Below, piece by piece: positions 8,975 to 17,404 of a stretch of DNA of 64,000 bases. The notes beneath the pieces are model-generated. The model had not been told where the DNA came from. It searched no databases and saw only the letters and a list, made by a program, of their open reading frames with translations. The stretch's first letter is position 1. Each line of letters starts with the position of its first letter. The stretch covers positions 372,001-436,000 of the forward strand of contig NZ_JBMNUS010000002.1 of the NCBI RefSeq assembly GCF_050946405.1. Direction: 5' to 3'. The position numbers and the translations under genes are program-made. The stretch comes from Pseudochelatococcus sp050946405 (GTDB lineage: Bacteria > Pseudomonadota > Alphaproteobacteria > Rhizobiales > Beijerinckiaceae).

Positions 8975-9484
8975 ATGTTTCGCGGCCTTTTCATGGGCGG
9001 CGCGTTCGCGCTCGCTTTTCTCACGTCCGCCGTCGATTTCGCTTTCGCGAACGCATCGGTCACGGCGACCGACGGCGTGATCACAATTCCATGGGGCGCA
9101 TGGCTGGCTGCCGTGCTCGACTGGGCGTCGGCCATCGTCATTGCCGTGATCGCGTGGGCGCTGCGCCGGCTCCCCGCCGGCATCCACGCGATCATCCGGC
9201 AGTTGCGCGCCGAGCAGTTGCTGGGGCGCGCCGTCGACTACGGCATCAACGCCGTCAAGGGCGCGACACGGGGCAAGAAACTCGATATCGTGACGACGCA
9301 TGCGGTGATCGAGACAGCGGCGGAATACGCCGTCGCCAACGCGCCGGTACTGGTCGGCCGGCTGGGCGCCGATACGCTGCGCGCCAAAATCCTCGCCCGC
9401 ATCGAAGCCGACGAGAGCGTGACGGCGGCGGATGTCGGCGCGGGAGTGCCGCCCCCGCAATCCGCTTATCGCGCATCGTTATGA
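8975..9484 (+). CDS. putative phage holin
   Basis: This 169-residue protein has a hydrophobic N-terminus (residues about 5-27, which could act as a signal or first membrane span), a second membrane span at about residues 40-65 (WLAAVLDWASAIVIAVIAWAL), and a soluble charged remainder. The layout and its position after an endolysin fit a holin of the larger LLH-like type that would let the amidase reach the cell wall. The sequence itself is not diagnostic. A CCGGAG ribosome site precedes ATG 8975. Confidence 0.6.
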   Translation: MFRGLFMGGAFALAFLTSAVDFAFANASVTATDGVITIPWGAWLAAVLDWASAIVIAVIAWALRRLPAGIHAIIRQLRAEQLLGRAVDYGINAVKGATRGKKLDIVTTHAVIETAAEYAVANAPVLVGRLGADTLRAKILARIEADESVTAADVGAGVPPPQSAYRASL

Positions 9485-9551
9485 TATATGCCAATGATGT
9501 GTTGCAGGCCGGCAGTCAATATTTCCGCATTGCAACGGGAGGCAACCGAAC

Positions 9552-10007
9552 ATGCAAGAAAGATCGACACAGACCGACGACGCCGACAACGGAGACGGCC
9601 CTTCGCTCACGATCTCGCCGGACAACGTTTGTTTCATCATCGTCAAGGCACGGCAGTTCGACGCCAAGGACGCGGTGACGGAACCCGATCCCGGATCGAA
9701 TCCCGCCGACGACATGGACGCGGCGGTTCTCGAAAGCCATCGGGACGATCCGGTGGTGGAGGAACTCACCTCGTTCATCAGGGCGCTGTCCGAAGACGAG
9801 CAGATCGATCTCGTCGCGCTGACCTGGCTGGGGCGGGAAGATTACTCTTCCGAGGACTGGCCGCAGGTGCGCGAGGAGGCCGCGCAGGCGCACAACAGGC
9901 GCACGGCCGAATATCTGCTCGGCACGCCTCTTCTCGGCGATTTCCTCGAGGAGGGGCTTTCGATGCTCGGTTACTCCTGCGCGGAAACGGAGAGCCAGCA
10001 TCTTTGA
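9552..10007 (+). CDS. DUF3775 domain-containing protein
   Basis: This 151-residue acidic protein has the DUF3775 pattern: LTISPDNVCFIIVKARQFDAKD at the start, then DPVVEELTSFIRALSEDEQ, LVALTWLGREDY and AHNRRTAEYLLGTPLLGDFL. The family occurs widely in Alphaproteobacteria and has no known function. It has its own GGGAGG ribosome site. It may belong to the host rather than the phage, since such genes are usually chromosomal singletons; if so, the phage module ends near 9484. Confidence 0.75.
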   Translation: MQERSTQTDDADNGDGPSLTISPDNVCFIIVKARQFDAKDAVTEPDPGSNPADDMDAAVLESHRDDPVVEELTSFIRALSEDEQIDLVALTWLGREDYSSEDWPQVREEAAQAHNRRTAEYLLGTPLLGDFLEEGLSMLGYSCAETESQHL

Positions 10008-10075
10008 CGCATGGAGCCGGGAAGCGCGCCGGCTGAAAAGTGCGCCGTCGATGGAATAGAAGGCCGTCAGCCCCG

Positions 10076-10118
10076 TTCATCCTCATGCAGGCGGACACCG
10101 CGTCCGCGGAAGGATGAA
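10076..10118 (+). other. two-tier hairpin in front of the decayed P-loop gene
   Basis: An outer stem TTCATCCT (10076-10083) / AGGATGAA (10111-10118) encloses an inner stem GCGGAC (10091-10096) / GTCCGC (10102-10107). The 3' arm lies next to the purine-rich ribosome site of the start at 10131. No T run follows, so it is not a terminator. Confidence 0.5.
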
Positions 10119-10130
10119 GAGGTTACGGAT

Positions 10131-10998
10131 ATGCAGATCATCGACATTCACCGCTTCAAGGGTGTGAAGTGGAGCTTCACGACGCGCATCGTCGATCTCG
10201 GCCGTGCGCGCACGATCATCGTGGATGCGGATCACGTTCCCGCCGCCGGCGAGATCGCGTTGGCCGTCGTCGATACCGTCGGCCATCACAAAGCCGTGGA
10301 ATCGGTCGACGGTCGCAGGTCCGCGATCTTTCCGGGCGACGAGATCCTGCTCGCCTACGGCAACCGCTATGCGCCCGACCAGTTCGAGGCCTATGTGCCC
10401 GACGCGCTCGGACCGTGCCATCTGGCGGCAGGCGGCGGGATCGCCGCGAATGTCGTCGCGCTCCACGGGCGGGTCCGGCCGCCGACGGACATCACCGTGA
10501 CGGGCGTGCTGGGCGACAGCCACGGGCGGGCGCTCAATCTGGCGGAATTTGCGTTGCCCGCCCGTAATCCGCGCGGCTCCGCGCCGGTTATCTGCGTTTG
10601 CGGCACTTCGATGAACGCGGGCAAGACCTCATCCATGGCGGTGCTGGTGCGCGGGCTCACCAGGGCCGGCCATCGGGTCGGCCCCATGAAGGCCACCGGC
10701 ACCGGCGCGGGCAACGATCTGAGGATCATGCGCGACTCCGGCGCGATCGCGGTGCTCGATTTCACCGATGCGGGTTTCGCCACCACATTCCGCTCGCCGC
10801 CCGACGCCATCGAAGCGGGCGCGCGCCATCTTCGCAGGCGGCGATTCGATGGGCGCCATCGCCGGCGTGCGCCATCTCGCCGGCCTCGGATATGATGTTC
10901 TGGCCGCTTCCGGCCTCGTCACCGCCTCGCCGCTCGGCCGGCGCGAGATCGAGAGCGAAATCCGGCCGGGGCAGGCCGGCAGGGACGACGCCGCATGA
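10131..10998 (+). pseudogene. DUF1611-like P-loop protein, frameshifted and internally deleted
   Basis: The first 220 codons encode a recognisable DUF1611-type protein: RFKGVKWSFTTRIVDLGRA at the N-terminus, PGDEILLAYGNRYAPDQFEA, and a P-loop CGTSMNAGKTSSMAVLVRGL followed by KATGTGAGND. After the segment around nucleotides 10795-10835 the frame changes: the in-frame continuation becomes Arg-rich (to a stop at 10895), while the +1 frame gives IFAGGDSMGAIAGVRHLAGL and YDVLAASGLVTASPLGRRE, the expected C-terminal part, ending at 10998. By recall of family members, the block between the SPP segment and the AGGD segment, including a conserved acidic-helix region, is missing, as is the extreme C-terminus. 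This looks like a deletion that shifted frame, so the product is probably dead. A sequencing error could explain a frameshift but not the missing block. Confidence 0.65.
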
Positions 10999-11070
10999 GC
11001 GGCTTGCCGCGCGGATTATTCCCGAAAGCCGAAAATTCTCCCGCGCCCGATCCGCGCGGCCTGGAGTCGG

Positions 11071-11107
11071 AGATATAATATATACAATCTATGGACTAAT
11101 ATGATTC
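11071..11107 (+). promoter_or_regulatory. AT-rich upstream region of metY
   Basis: The stretch 10999-11304 has no convincing gene. It holds this AT-rich box (ATATAATATATACAATC, then TATGGA at 11090-11095 and ATTC at 11104-11107), which stands out from the GC-rich surroundings and resembles the box upstream of ssuD at 16014-16054. A promoter or activator site for sulfur genes is inferred. Between it and metY lies about 195 bases of leader with a weak 61-codon frame (11108-11293) that I do not call as a gene. Confidence 0.4.
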
Positions 11108-11304
11108 ATGCTGCCACAATACGGCAGAATCGCGAAGAGACTGGCAGCCTCGATGTCTACATCATCCGTTCCCGATCCCGTTGCAGCCGCCAAGATGCCG
11201 ATGCGCCGGCGCGGCGGGGCGCGGGCGGACAGGCGCCGCCCGCCTATTGAGAACGGCGCTGAAGACTGCTTCATTCTTTTTCCCGTTCATTGAGGATCCG
11301 ATTC

Positions 11305-12606
11305 ATGCCATCCGATTTCAAACACCCCGAGACGCTGGCGCTGCACGGCGGCACCTACCGCGCCGACACCGCGACCGGCGCCGTGGCCGTGCCGATCTAC
11401 CAGACCACTTCCTACCAGTTCACCGATACCGATCATGCCGAGCGTCTTTTCGCGCTGAAGGAACTCGGCTTTATCTACACGCGCCTTTCCAACCCGACGC
11501 AGGACGCTTTCGAGCAGCGCGTCGCCGCGCTGGAAGGCGGCGCGGCAGCGCTGGCCGTCGCTTCCGGGCAGGCGGCTTCCGCCTATGCCGTGCTGAATGT
11601 CGCCGGCGCGGGCGACAACATCGTCAGCTCCACGGATCTGTACGGCGGCACCTGGGCGCTGTTCGCGGCGTCGCTGCGGCATCTGGGCGTCGAGGTGCGT
11701 TTCGTCGATCCCGCCGATCCCGAAAACTTCCGCCGCGCGACCGACGAGCGCACGCGCGCCTATTACGCGGAATCGCTGCCCAATCCCAAGCTTCAGGTGT
11801 TTCCGATCGCCGAAGTCGCCGCCATCGGCCGCGAGCTGGGTGTGCCGCTGATCGTCGACAACACGGCCGCGCCGCTTACCATCCGGCCCTTCGAGCACGG
11901 CGCGGCGGTCGTCGTCTATTCGGCGACGAAGTACATCGGCGGCCACGGCACGTCCATCGGCGGTCTGATCGTCGACGGCGGCAATTTCCCCTGGGATGAG
12001 CACAAGGCGCGGTTCCCGACCCTGAACGAGCCGGACCCGAGCTATCACGGCGCTGTATGGACGGAGGCGGCGAAGCCGCTGGGGCCGGTGGCCTATGTGC
12101 TGCGCATCCGCGCGGTGCTGCTGCGCGACGTGGGGGCGGCGATCTCGCCCTTCAACGCTTTCCAGCTCATTCAGGGGCTGGAGACGCTGCCGCTGCGCAT
12201 TCGCCAGCACAACGAGAACGCGATCCGGGTGGCGGATTTCCTCAAGGCGCGGCCCGAGGTATCCCGTGTCATCTTCCCGGCGTTCCAGACCGGTGAAGAG
12301 GGGCGCCGCGCGCAAGCCTATCTGAACGGCGGTTACGGCGGGCTCGTGGGCTTCGAGCTGGCGGGCGGCGTGGAAGCCGGGCGGCGTTTCATCGACGCGC
12401 TGAAGCTGTTCTACCACGTCGCCAACATCGGCGACGCGCGATCGCTCGCCATCCATCCGGCCACCACGACGCATTCGCAGCTATCGCCGGAGGATCAACT
12501 GCGCACGGGCGTATCGCCGGGCTATGTGCGCCTTTCGGTCGGCATCGAGCACCCGGACGACATCCTCCGCGATCTCGCCGGGGCGCTCGACAGTCTCGGG
12601 GCGTAG
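11305..12606 (+). CDS. metY: O-acetylhomoserine aminocarboxypropyltransferase / cysteine synthase
   Basis: This 433-residue, full-length PLP enzyme of the Cys/Met metabolism family uses O-acetylhomoserine (or O-acetylserine) plus sulfide to make homocysteine (or cysteine) in the cytoplasm. Visible markers are HPETLALHGGTYRAD at the N-terminus, YTRLSNPTQDAFEQRVAALE, VASGQAASAYAVLN, the Asp of LIVDNTAAPL that pairs with the cofactor, and the PLP lysine in YSATKYIGGHGTSIGG. The ATG at 11305 is chosen because GAGGA lies 8 bases upstream; a TTG at 11290 would lack a good site. It opens a sulfur-acquisition cluster with an amino acid transporter, ssuD and an amidohydrolase. Confidence 0.93.
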   Translation: MPSDFKHPETLALHGGTYRADTATGAVAVPIYQTTSYQFTDTDHAERLFALKELGFIYTRLSNPTQDAFEQRVAALEGGAAALAVASGQAASAYAVLNVAGAGDNIVSSTDLYGGTWALFAASLRHLGVEVRFVDPADPENFRRATDERTRAYYAESLPNPKLQVFPIAEVAAIGRELGVPLIVDNTAAPLTIRPFEHGAAVVVYSATKYIGGHGTSIGGLIVDGGNFPWDEHKARFPTLNEPDPSYHGAVWTEAAKPLGPVAYVLRIRAVLLRDVGAAISPFNAFQLIQGLETLPLRIRQHNENAIRVADFLKARPEVSRVIFPAFQTGEEGRRAQAYLNGGYGGLVGFELAGGVEAGRRFIDALKLFYHVANIGDARSLAIHPATTTHSQLSPEDQLRTGVSPGYVRLSVGIEHPDDILRDLAGALDSLGA

Positions 12607-12655
12607 GGACCGTTTTTCCATCGTCAGTTTGGTTTGAAGTGAAGAAGGGGCAATC

Positions 12656-13705
12656 ATGGGGCTTTCGATCAACGATTTTCACAAGGCGCTGGTGAAGCGC
12701 TGGGGGCGGACGCTGGCGGCGTCGCTCGTCGTCGCCGGCAGTCTTCTGTCGGTTGACGCCAAGGCCGGGCCGACGCTGGACAAGATCACCCAGCGCGGCG
12801 CGATCAAGGCGGGCGTCGGCACGACGCCGGGCTTTTTCTCGCCCGACAGCAACGGCCGCTGGCAGGGCTTCTTCGTCGACGTGGGCCGCGCCATCTCCAT
12901 CGCCACCCTCGGCGATCAGGACAAGATCGAGTTCACCGTCTCCTCGCCGCAGCAACGCCTGCCGGCCTTGCAGGCCGGCGAGTTTGACATCCTGCTGTCG
13001 GGCGTCACCGTCACGATCACGCGCGCCTTCAAGCTCGGCTTCCACTTCGGTCCGACCATCTTCTACGACGGGCAGGGCATTCTGGTGCGCAAGGATCTCG
13101 GCGTGACGAAGGCCGCCGATCTCGACGGCGCCACCATCGGCGTGCAGAGCGGCACGACCGGCGAGCTGAATATTGCCGACTTCTTCCGCAAGGCCGGCAA
13201 GTCCTTCAAGGCGCTGACCATCGAGGACACGAAGCAGTTCATTTCCGCTCTGGAGGAAGGCCGCGTCGATGCGATCACGCAGGACTCGTCCGATCTCGTC
13301 GGCAAGCTGAAGCAGATCAAGAATCCCGAAAACTACATCGTGTTGCCCGAGCGCCTGTCCAAGGAACCGCTCGCGCCCGCCATCGCCGGCGGCGACGACC
13401 GTTGGCTCGAACTCGTCAACTGGTCGGTGAACGCGCTCATCCAGGCCGAGGAATGGGGCATCACGCAGGCGAACGTCGATACGTTCCTGACCTCCGAAGA
13501 TCCGGCGATCCGCCGCTTCCTCGGCGTCGATCCGGCGCTCGGCGAGGCGATCGGGCTCGATCCCAAATGGGCCTACAACATCGTCAAGACCCTCGGCAAC
13601 TACGGCGAGATCTTCGATCGCCACCTGAAGCCGCTGGGCTGGGAGCGCGGCTACAATAACCTGTGGACCAACGGGGGCCTGCTCTATTCGCCGCCGTTCC
13701 GCTGA
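12656..13705 (+). CDS. aapJ: amino acid ABC transporter, periplasmic binding protein (AapJ-like)
   Basis: This 349-residue protein carries an N-terminal export signal: positively charged start, hydrophobic stretch LAASLVVAGSLLS and cleavage near DAKA-GPTL. The mature part is a cluster-3 amino acid binding protein of the AapJ type: ITQRGAIKAGVGTTPGFFSP, GFFVDVGRAIS, then YDGQGILVRKDLGV, GVQSGTTGELNIADFF and WGITQANVD. It would bind polar or general L-amino acids in the periplasm. Compared with remembered general AapJ, it lies between metY and ssuD, suggesting a specialised, perhaps sulfur-containing, ligand (inference). AGAAGGGG precedes the ATG. Confidence 0.85.
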   Translation: MGLSINDFHKALVKRWGRTLAASLVVAGSLLSVDAKAGPTLDKITQRGAIKAGVGTTPGFFSPDSNGRWQGFFVDVGRAISIATLGDQDKIEFTVSSPQQRLPALQAGEFDILLSGVTVTITRAFKLGFHFGPTIFYDGQGILVRKDLGVTKAADLDGATIGVQSGTTGELNIADFFRKAGKSFKALTIEDTKQFISALEEGRVDAITQDSSDLVGKLKQIKNPENYIVLPERLSKEPLAPAIAGGDDRWLELVNWSVNALIQAEEWGITQANVDTFLTSEDPAIRRFLGVDPALGEAIGLDPKWAYNIVKTLGNYGEIFDRHLKPLGWERGYNNLWTNGGLLYSPPFR

Positions 13706-13721
13706 TCGGCGGACGTAAAAC

Positions 13722-14906
13722 GTGTCGGAAACGGGACTGGCCCGGATTGCGCCGGGAGCCGTCAACCGGATCAGGACATGGTGGGGGCCGCGCATCGTCA
13801 CGCAGGTGGTGACGATATGCGCGGTCATCGCCCTGTTCTACCTGCTCGGCCGCAATACCTTCGTCACGATGGAGCGGATCGGGATCACGCCCGGTTTCGG
13901 CTTCCTCGGCCATGCGGCGGGCTTCGAGATCGGCGAGTCGCCGATACCGTTCAGCCCCGGCAACACCTATGCCTATGCAATGCTGGCCGGCGTCATCAAC
14001 ACCCTCCGGGTGGCGGCGCCGGGCTGCGTTCTGGCGACGGTCCTCGGCGTCGCGGTCGGCATCGCGGTGCTGTCGGGCAACATGCTGCTCGCCGGTCTTG
14101 CGCGCGGCTATATCGAGACCATCCGCAACACGCCGCTGCTGCTGCAATTGTTCTTCTGGGTCTCGCTGACCAAGGCGCTGCCGCCGCCGCGGCAGGCGCA
14201 GCCGCTGCTTGACGCGGTGTTCCTGACCAACCGGGGCATCTTCTTTCCCGGCGTGACGTTCGAGAACAGCCCTGCCGTCGCGGGGCTGGCCGTCGTCGCC
14301 GTGCTCGCCGGTTGCGCCTTTTTTTCGTGGCGGGCACGGCGCAGGGGCGCGCTCTCCAAGCGCGGGACGCTGCCGGCTGCGCTCGCGGCCGCCGCTCTCG
14401 CAGGCGTTGCGTTCGCGCTCGCGGGCGGGCGCGTCGGTTTCGACGTGCCGGCGCTTGCCGGGTTCAACATTCGCGGCGGCGCGGTCATCACGCCGGAATT
14501 CACCGCGCTTCTGATCGGGCTGACGGTCAAGTTCTCGGCGGCCATCGCGGAGATCGTCCGCGCCGGTATCCAGTCGGTAGGACAAGGACAGTGGGAGGCG
14601 GCGCGCGCGCTGGGCCTGCATCGGGGCCAGATCATGCGCCTCGTCGTGATTCCGCAGGCGCTCCGGGTCATCACGCCGCCCATCACCTCGAACTATCTCG
14701 ATCTGACCAAGGATTCGAGCCTCGCCGTCGCCATCGGCTATCCCGATCTCGTGAGCATCGTCAACACGACGGCCAACACCACGGGACAGGCGTTCGAGGC
14801 GCTCGTCATCCTCATCGGGGTGTTTCTCGTGATCAATCTGTCGGTGTCATACGCCATGAACGTCTATAACCGGCGTGTCGCGTTGCGGGGAGCCGCCCGC
14901 CGATGA
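13722..14906 (+). CDS. aapQ: amino acid ABC transporter permease (AapQ-like)
   Basis: This 394-residue inner-membrane permease has the typical AapQ layout: an early membrane span (VVTICAVIALFYLLGRNTF), a TLRVAAPGCVLATVLGVAVG segment, the GYIETIRNTPLLLQLFFW motif of amino acid permeases, extra spans in the middle, and the EAA coupling loop (QGQWEAARALGLHRGQIMRL) with VIPQALRVITPPITS. It starts at GTG 13722, 17 bases after the binding protein gene, and overlaps the next permease by ATGA. It would pair with AapM to form the channel. Confidence 0.88.
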   Translation: MSETGLARIAPGAVNRIRTWWGPRIVTQVVTICAVIALFYLLGRNTFVTMERIGITPGFGFLGHAAGFEIGESPIPFSPGNTYAYAMLAGVINTLRVAAPGCVLATVLGVAVGIAVLSGNMLLAGLARGYIETIRNTPLLLQLFFWVSLTKALPPPRQAQPLLDAVFLTNRGIFFPGVTFENSPAVAGLAVVAVLAGCAFFSWRARRRGALSKRGTLPAALAAAALAGVAFALAGGRVGFDVPALAGFNIRGGAVITPEFTALLIGLTVKFSAAIAEIVRAGIQSVGQGQWEAARALGLHRGQIMRLVVIPQALRVITPPITSNYLDLTKDSSLAVAIGYPDLVSIVNTTANTTGQAFEALVILIGVFLVINLSVSYAMNVYNRRVALRGAARR

Positions 14907-16009
14907 CGTTGCGGAACGAACCGGCCGGCGCGCCCATAGCCGCGCCGCATGCAGCCTTGCGGCCTGCGCCGCTCTGGCGGCGTCTTCGCGCCGGGCTGTT
15001 CGGCACGCGGGGCAACACCGCGATCACGCTCGCCACGCTCGCGGCGCTCGGCTGGACCGTGCCGCCCGTCCTGCGCTGGGCCGTCATCGACGCGACCTGG
15101 AGCGGCACGGCGGCCGATTGCGCCGAGGCGGCGGGTGCCTGCTGGGCGTTCGTGGCCGCGAAATTCGGCTTCATCAGCTTCGCGTTCTACCCGCCCGCGC
15201 TGCACTGGCGGCCGACGCTGGCGATCGTTCTTCTGCTCGGCCTGCTCGCCGTGACGGCGTTGCCGCGCTTCTGGCGGCGGGAACTGCTGCTGGCCTGGCC
15301 GGCTGCCATCGTCGCGAGCTGGCTGCTGATGGCGGGCACCTTCACGCCGCCGGCGGTGCCGTCCAACCAATGGGGCGGGCTGCCCGTCACCCTGCTGGTA
15401 TGGACGGTGTGCTTCGGCATCGCGACGCCGCTGGCGATCGGGCTGGCGCTCGCCCGGCAATCCGCCATGCGCGGCGTGCGGATGCTCGCCGTCGCCTTCA
15501 TCGAGCTGATGCGCGCCGTCCCCATGGTCGCCATACTCTATGTCGCGATGCTGATCCTGCCGATGGCCGTGCCGGACGGCCAGCTCATCGACAAGAACAT
15601 CCGCGCCATGATCATGATCACGCTGTTCTGGTCGGCCTATATCGCGGAAGTCGTGCGGGCGGGGTTGCAGGCCCTTCCGCCGGGGCAGGACGAGGCGGCG
15701 ACGGCGCTCGGGCTCGGCTACTGGCGGCGCATGCAACTCGTCATCCTGCCGCAGGCTCTGCGCACCGTCGTGCCGGCGATGGTCAACCTCGCCATCGGCT
15801 TTCTGCTCGCGACCTCGCTGCTCACCGTGATCGGCATCGTCGATCTCCTCAACGCCGCCCGCGCGGCGACGACCGATCCCGAATGGCTCGGCTTCCATGA
15901 CGAGGCCTATCTTTTCGTCGCTGCGATCTATCTGGCGTTCTGCTCCGGCGGGTCGCGCTACAGCAGATGGCTCGAGCGCTATCTCGGCGCCGCCGGCGCC
16001 CGCCGGTGA
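14903..16009 (+). CDS. aapM: amino acid ABC transporter permease (AapM-like)
   Basis: This 368-residue permease overlaps the upstream gene by 4 bases, so the two are translationally coupled. It has the AapM pattern: an N-terminal span with LAALGWTVPPVLRWAVIDA, several spans, FIELMRAVPMVAILYVAMLI, and the coupling loop AGLQALPPGQDEAATALGLG with VILPQALRTVVPAMVN. It forms the membrane channel with AapQ. Known Aap systems have the ATPase AapP encoded directly after AapM; here the next gene is ssuD, so the ATPase must come from elsewhere. Confidence 0.88.
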   Translation: MTLRNEPAGAPIAAPHAALRPAPLWRRLRAGLFGTRGNTAITLATLAALGWTVPPVLRWAVIDATWSGTAADCAEAAGACWAFVAAKFGFISFAFYPPALHWRPTLAIVLLLGLLAVTALPRFWRRELLLAWPAAIVASWLLMAGTFTPPAVPSNQWGGLPVTLLVWTVCFGIATPLAIGLALARQSAMRGVRMLAVAFIELMRAVPMVAILYVAMLILPMAVPDGQLIDKNIRAMIMITLFWSAYIAEVVRAGLQALPPGQDEAATALGLGYWRRMQLVILPQALRTVVPAMVNLAIGFLLATSLLTVIGIVDLLNAARAATTDPEWLGFHDEAYLFVAAIYLAFCSGGSRYSRWLERYLGAAGARR

Positions 16010-16013
16010 CTTT

Positions 16014-16054
16014 GATTATATATTGATAATGTAGATTATATGGAATAAAAATTC
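16014..16054 (+). promoter_or_regulatory. AT-rich direct-repeat box upstream of ssuD
   Basis: GATTATAT occurs at 16014-16021 and again at 16034-16041, exactly 20 bases (two helix turns) apart, followed by TATGGA (16039-16044) and ATTC (16051-16054). The spacing suits binding of a dimeric or tetrameric regulator to one DNA face. The tail resembles the AT-rich box upstream of metY. Confidence 0.45.
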
Positions 16055-16165
16055 CCCGTCATCGGAGATACCGGACAGGCGAGGGCGCGCCTCGCCGATG
16101 CCGTTTTCGGGAGCGGCTCGCGAGAGCCCGGCCGTTGGCGTGTCGCCTGTTCGCGGAGTAGCTTC

Positions 16166-17311
16166 ATGGGCCTTGATATCTTCTGGTTCCTGCCGACATC
16201 GGGTGATACCCGTTATCTCGGCAAGTCCGATTTCGGGCGCAAGCCGACGAACGCCTACATGCGGCAGATCGCCGTTACGGCCGAGCATCTCGGCTACGAC
16301 GGCCTGCTCATTCCCACCGGTTCGACATGCCTCGATCCGTGGGTGACGGCGGCGAGCCTTGTGCCGGTTACGCATCGCATCCGGCTGCTGGTGGCCTTGC
16401 GCACCTCGATCAGCGGGCCGACGGCCTCGGCGCGGCAGGCGGCGGCGCTCGACGAGGCGCTCGGCGGGCGTCTGCTGCTCAACGTCGTGCCGGGCGGCGA
16501 TGCGCGGGAACTGGCGGCCGATGGCGTGTTCCACGATCACGATACCCGTTACGACGCCGCGGACGAGTTCCTGACCGTCTGGCGCCGGTTGCTGGAGAGC
16601 GGCGAGACGGTCGATTTTGCCGGCAAGCACGTTACCGTGCAGGGCGCGCGCAACATTCACCCGGCGGTGCAACAGCCCTATCCGCCGCTCTATTTCGGCG
16701 GCTCCTCGCCGGCGGCGCATGAACTGGCCGCGAAGCATGTCGACGCGTATCTCACGTGGGGCGAGCCGCCGGCGGCGGTGGCGGAAAAAATCGCCAACGT
16801 GCGCGATCGCGCCGCGAAATACGGGCGCAGCGTGCGTTTCGGCGTGCGGCTGCATGTCATCGTGCGCGAGACCACCGAGGAGGCGTGGGCGGATGCCGAA
16901 CGCCTGATCAGCAAGCTCACCGACGAGGATATCCGTCTGGCGCAGGAGAATTACGCCGGCATGGACTCCGAAGGGCAAAGAAGGATGGCCGCCCTGCACG
17001 GCGGCCGGCGAGACCGGTTGGAAATCAGCCCGAACCTGTGGGCGGGCGTCGGTCTGGTGCGCGGCGGCGCTGGCACAGCGTTGGTGGGCGATGCGCCGAC
17101 CGTCGCCGCGCGCCTTCTGGAATATGCCGATCTCGGCGTCGATACCTTCGTGCTCTCCGGCTATCCGCATCTGGAGGAAGCGATCCGCTTCGCTGAACTC
17201 GTCTTTCCGCTGTTGCCGGGCAAGGAACCGGTCACGCTTCGCGGCGAGGCGCATACCGGCGGCGCGTTCGACCTTCGCGGCCGGCCGGCCGATCCGCCGG
17301 AACGGCGGTGA
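16166..17311 (+). CDS. ssuD: FMNH2-dependent alkanesulfonate monooxygenase
   Basis: This 381-residue protein equals the usual SsuD length. Large blocks match the E. coli enzyme as I remember it: DIFWFLPTSGDTRYLG at the start, LIPTGSTCLDPW (the active-site Cys region), QQPYPPLYFGGSS, AYLTWGEPP, FGVRLHVIVRETTEEAW, RLEISPNLWAGVGLVRGGAG and FVLSGYPHLEEA. With reduced FMN and oxygen it splits C-S bonds of alkanesulfonates, giving an aldehyde and sulfite in the cytoplasm. The usual FMN reductase (SsuE) and the SsuABC transporter are not in the window. Placement after an amino acid transporter and before an M20 hydrolase suggests sulfonate or oxidised-sulfur amino acid use. Confidence 0.92.
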   Translation: MGLDIFWFLPTSGDTRYLGKSDFGRKPTNAYMRQIAVTAEHLGYDGLLIPTGSTCLDPWVTAASLVPVTHRIRLLVALRTSISGPTASARQAAALDEALGGRLLLNVVPGGDARELAADGVFHDHDTRYDAADEFLTVWRRLLESGETVDFAGKHVTVQGARNIHPAVQQPYPPLYFGGSSPAAHELAAKHVDAYLTWGEPPAAVAEKIANVRDRAAKYGRSVRFGVRLHVIVRETTEEAWADAERLISKLTDEDIRLAQENYAGMDSEGQRRMAALHGGRRDRLEISPNLWAGVGLVRGGAGTALVGDAPTVAARLLEYADLGVDTFVLSGYPHLEEAIRFAELVFPLLPGKEPVTLRGEAHTGGAFDLRGRPADPPERR

Positions 17312-17404
17312 GGCGCGCGCGGGAACGGTTGTCACGGCAGCGGTCTGCGCTATCGTGACGATTGTGTCGCCGGTTTTATCGCCGGCTCAACAGGTGGAGA
17401 CATC

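Noticed and set aside
9485..10130. Prophage attachment site or tRNA at the right end of the phage module
   Set aside because: No tRNA and no direct repeat could be identified; the other end lies outside the window.
11108..11293. 61-codon frame between the AT-rich box and metY
   Set aside because: No ribosome site, no Met/Cys-rich leader pattern and no known domain; not called as a gene.
10999..11304. SAM-II or other riboswitch upstream of metY
   Set aside because: I searched by eye for the SAM-II pseudoknot pattern and found none; only the AT-rich box stands out.
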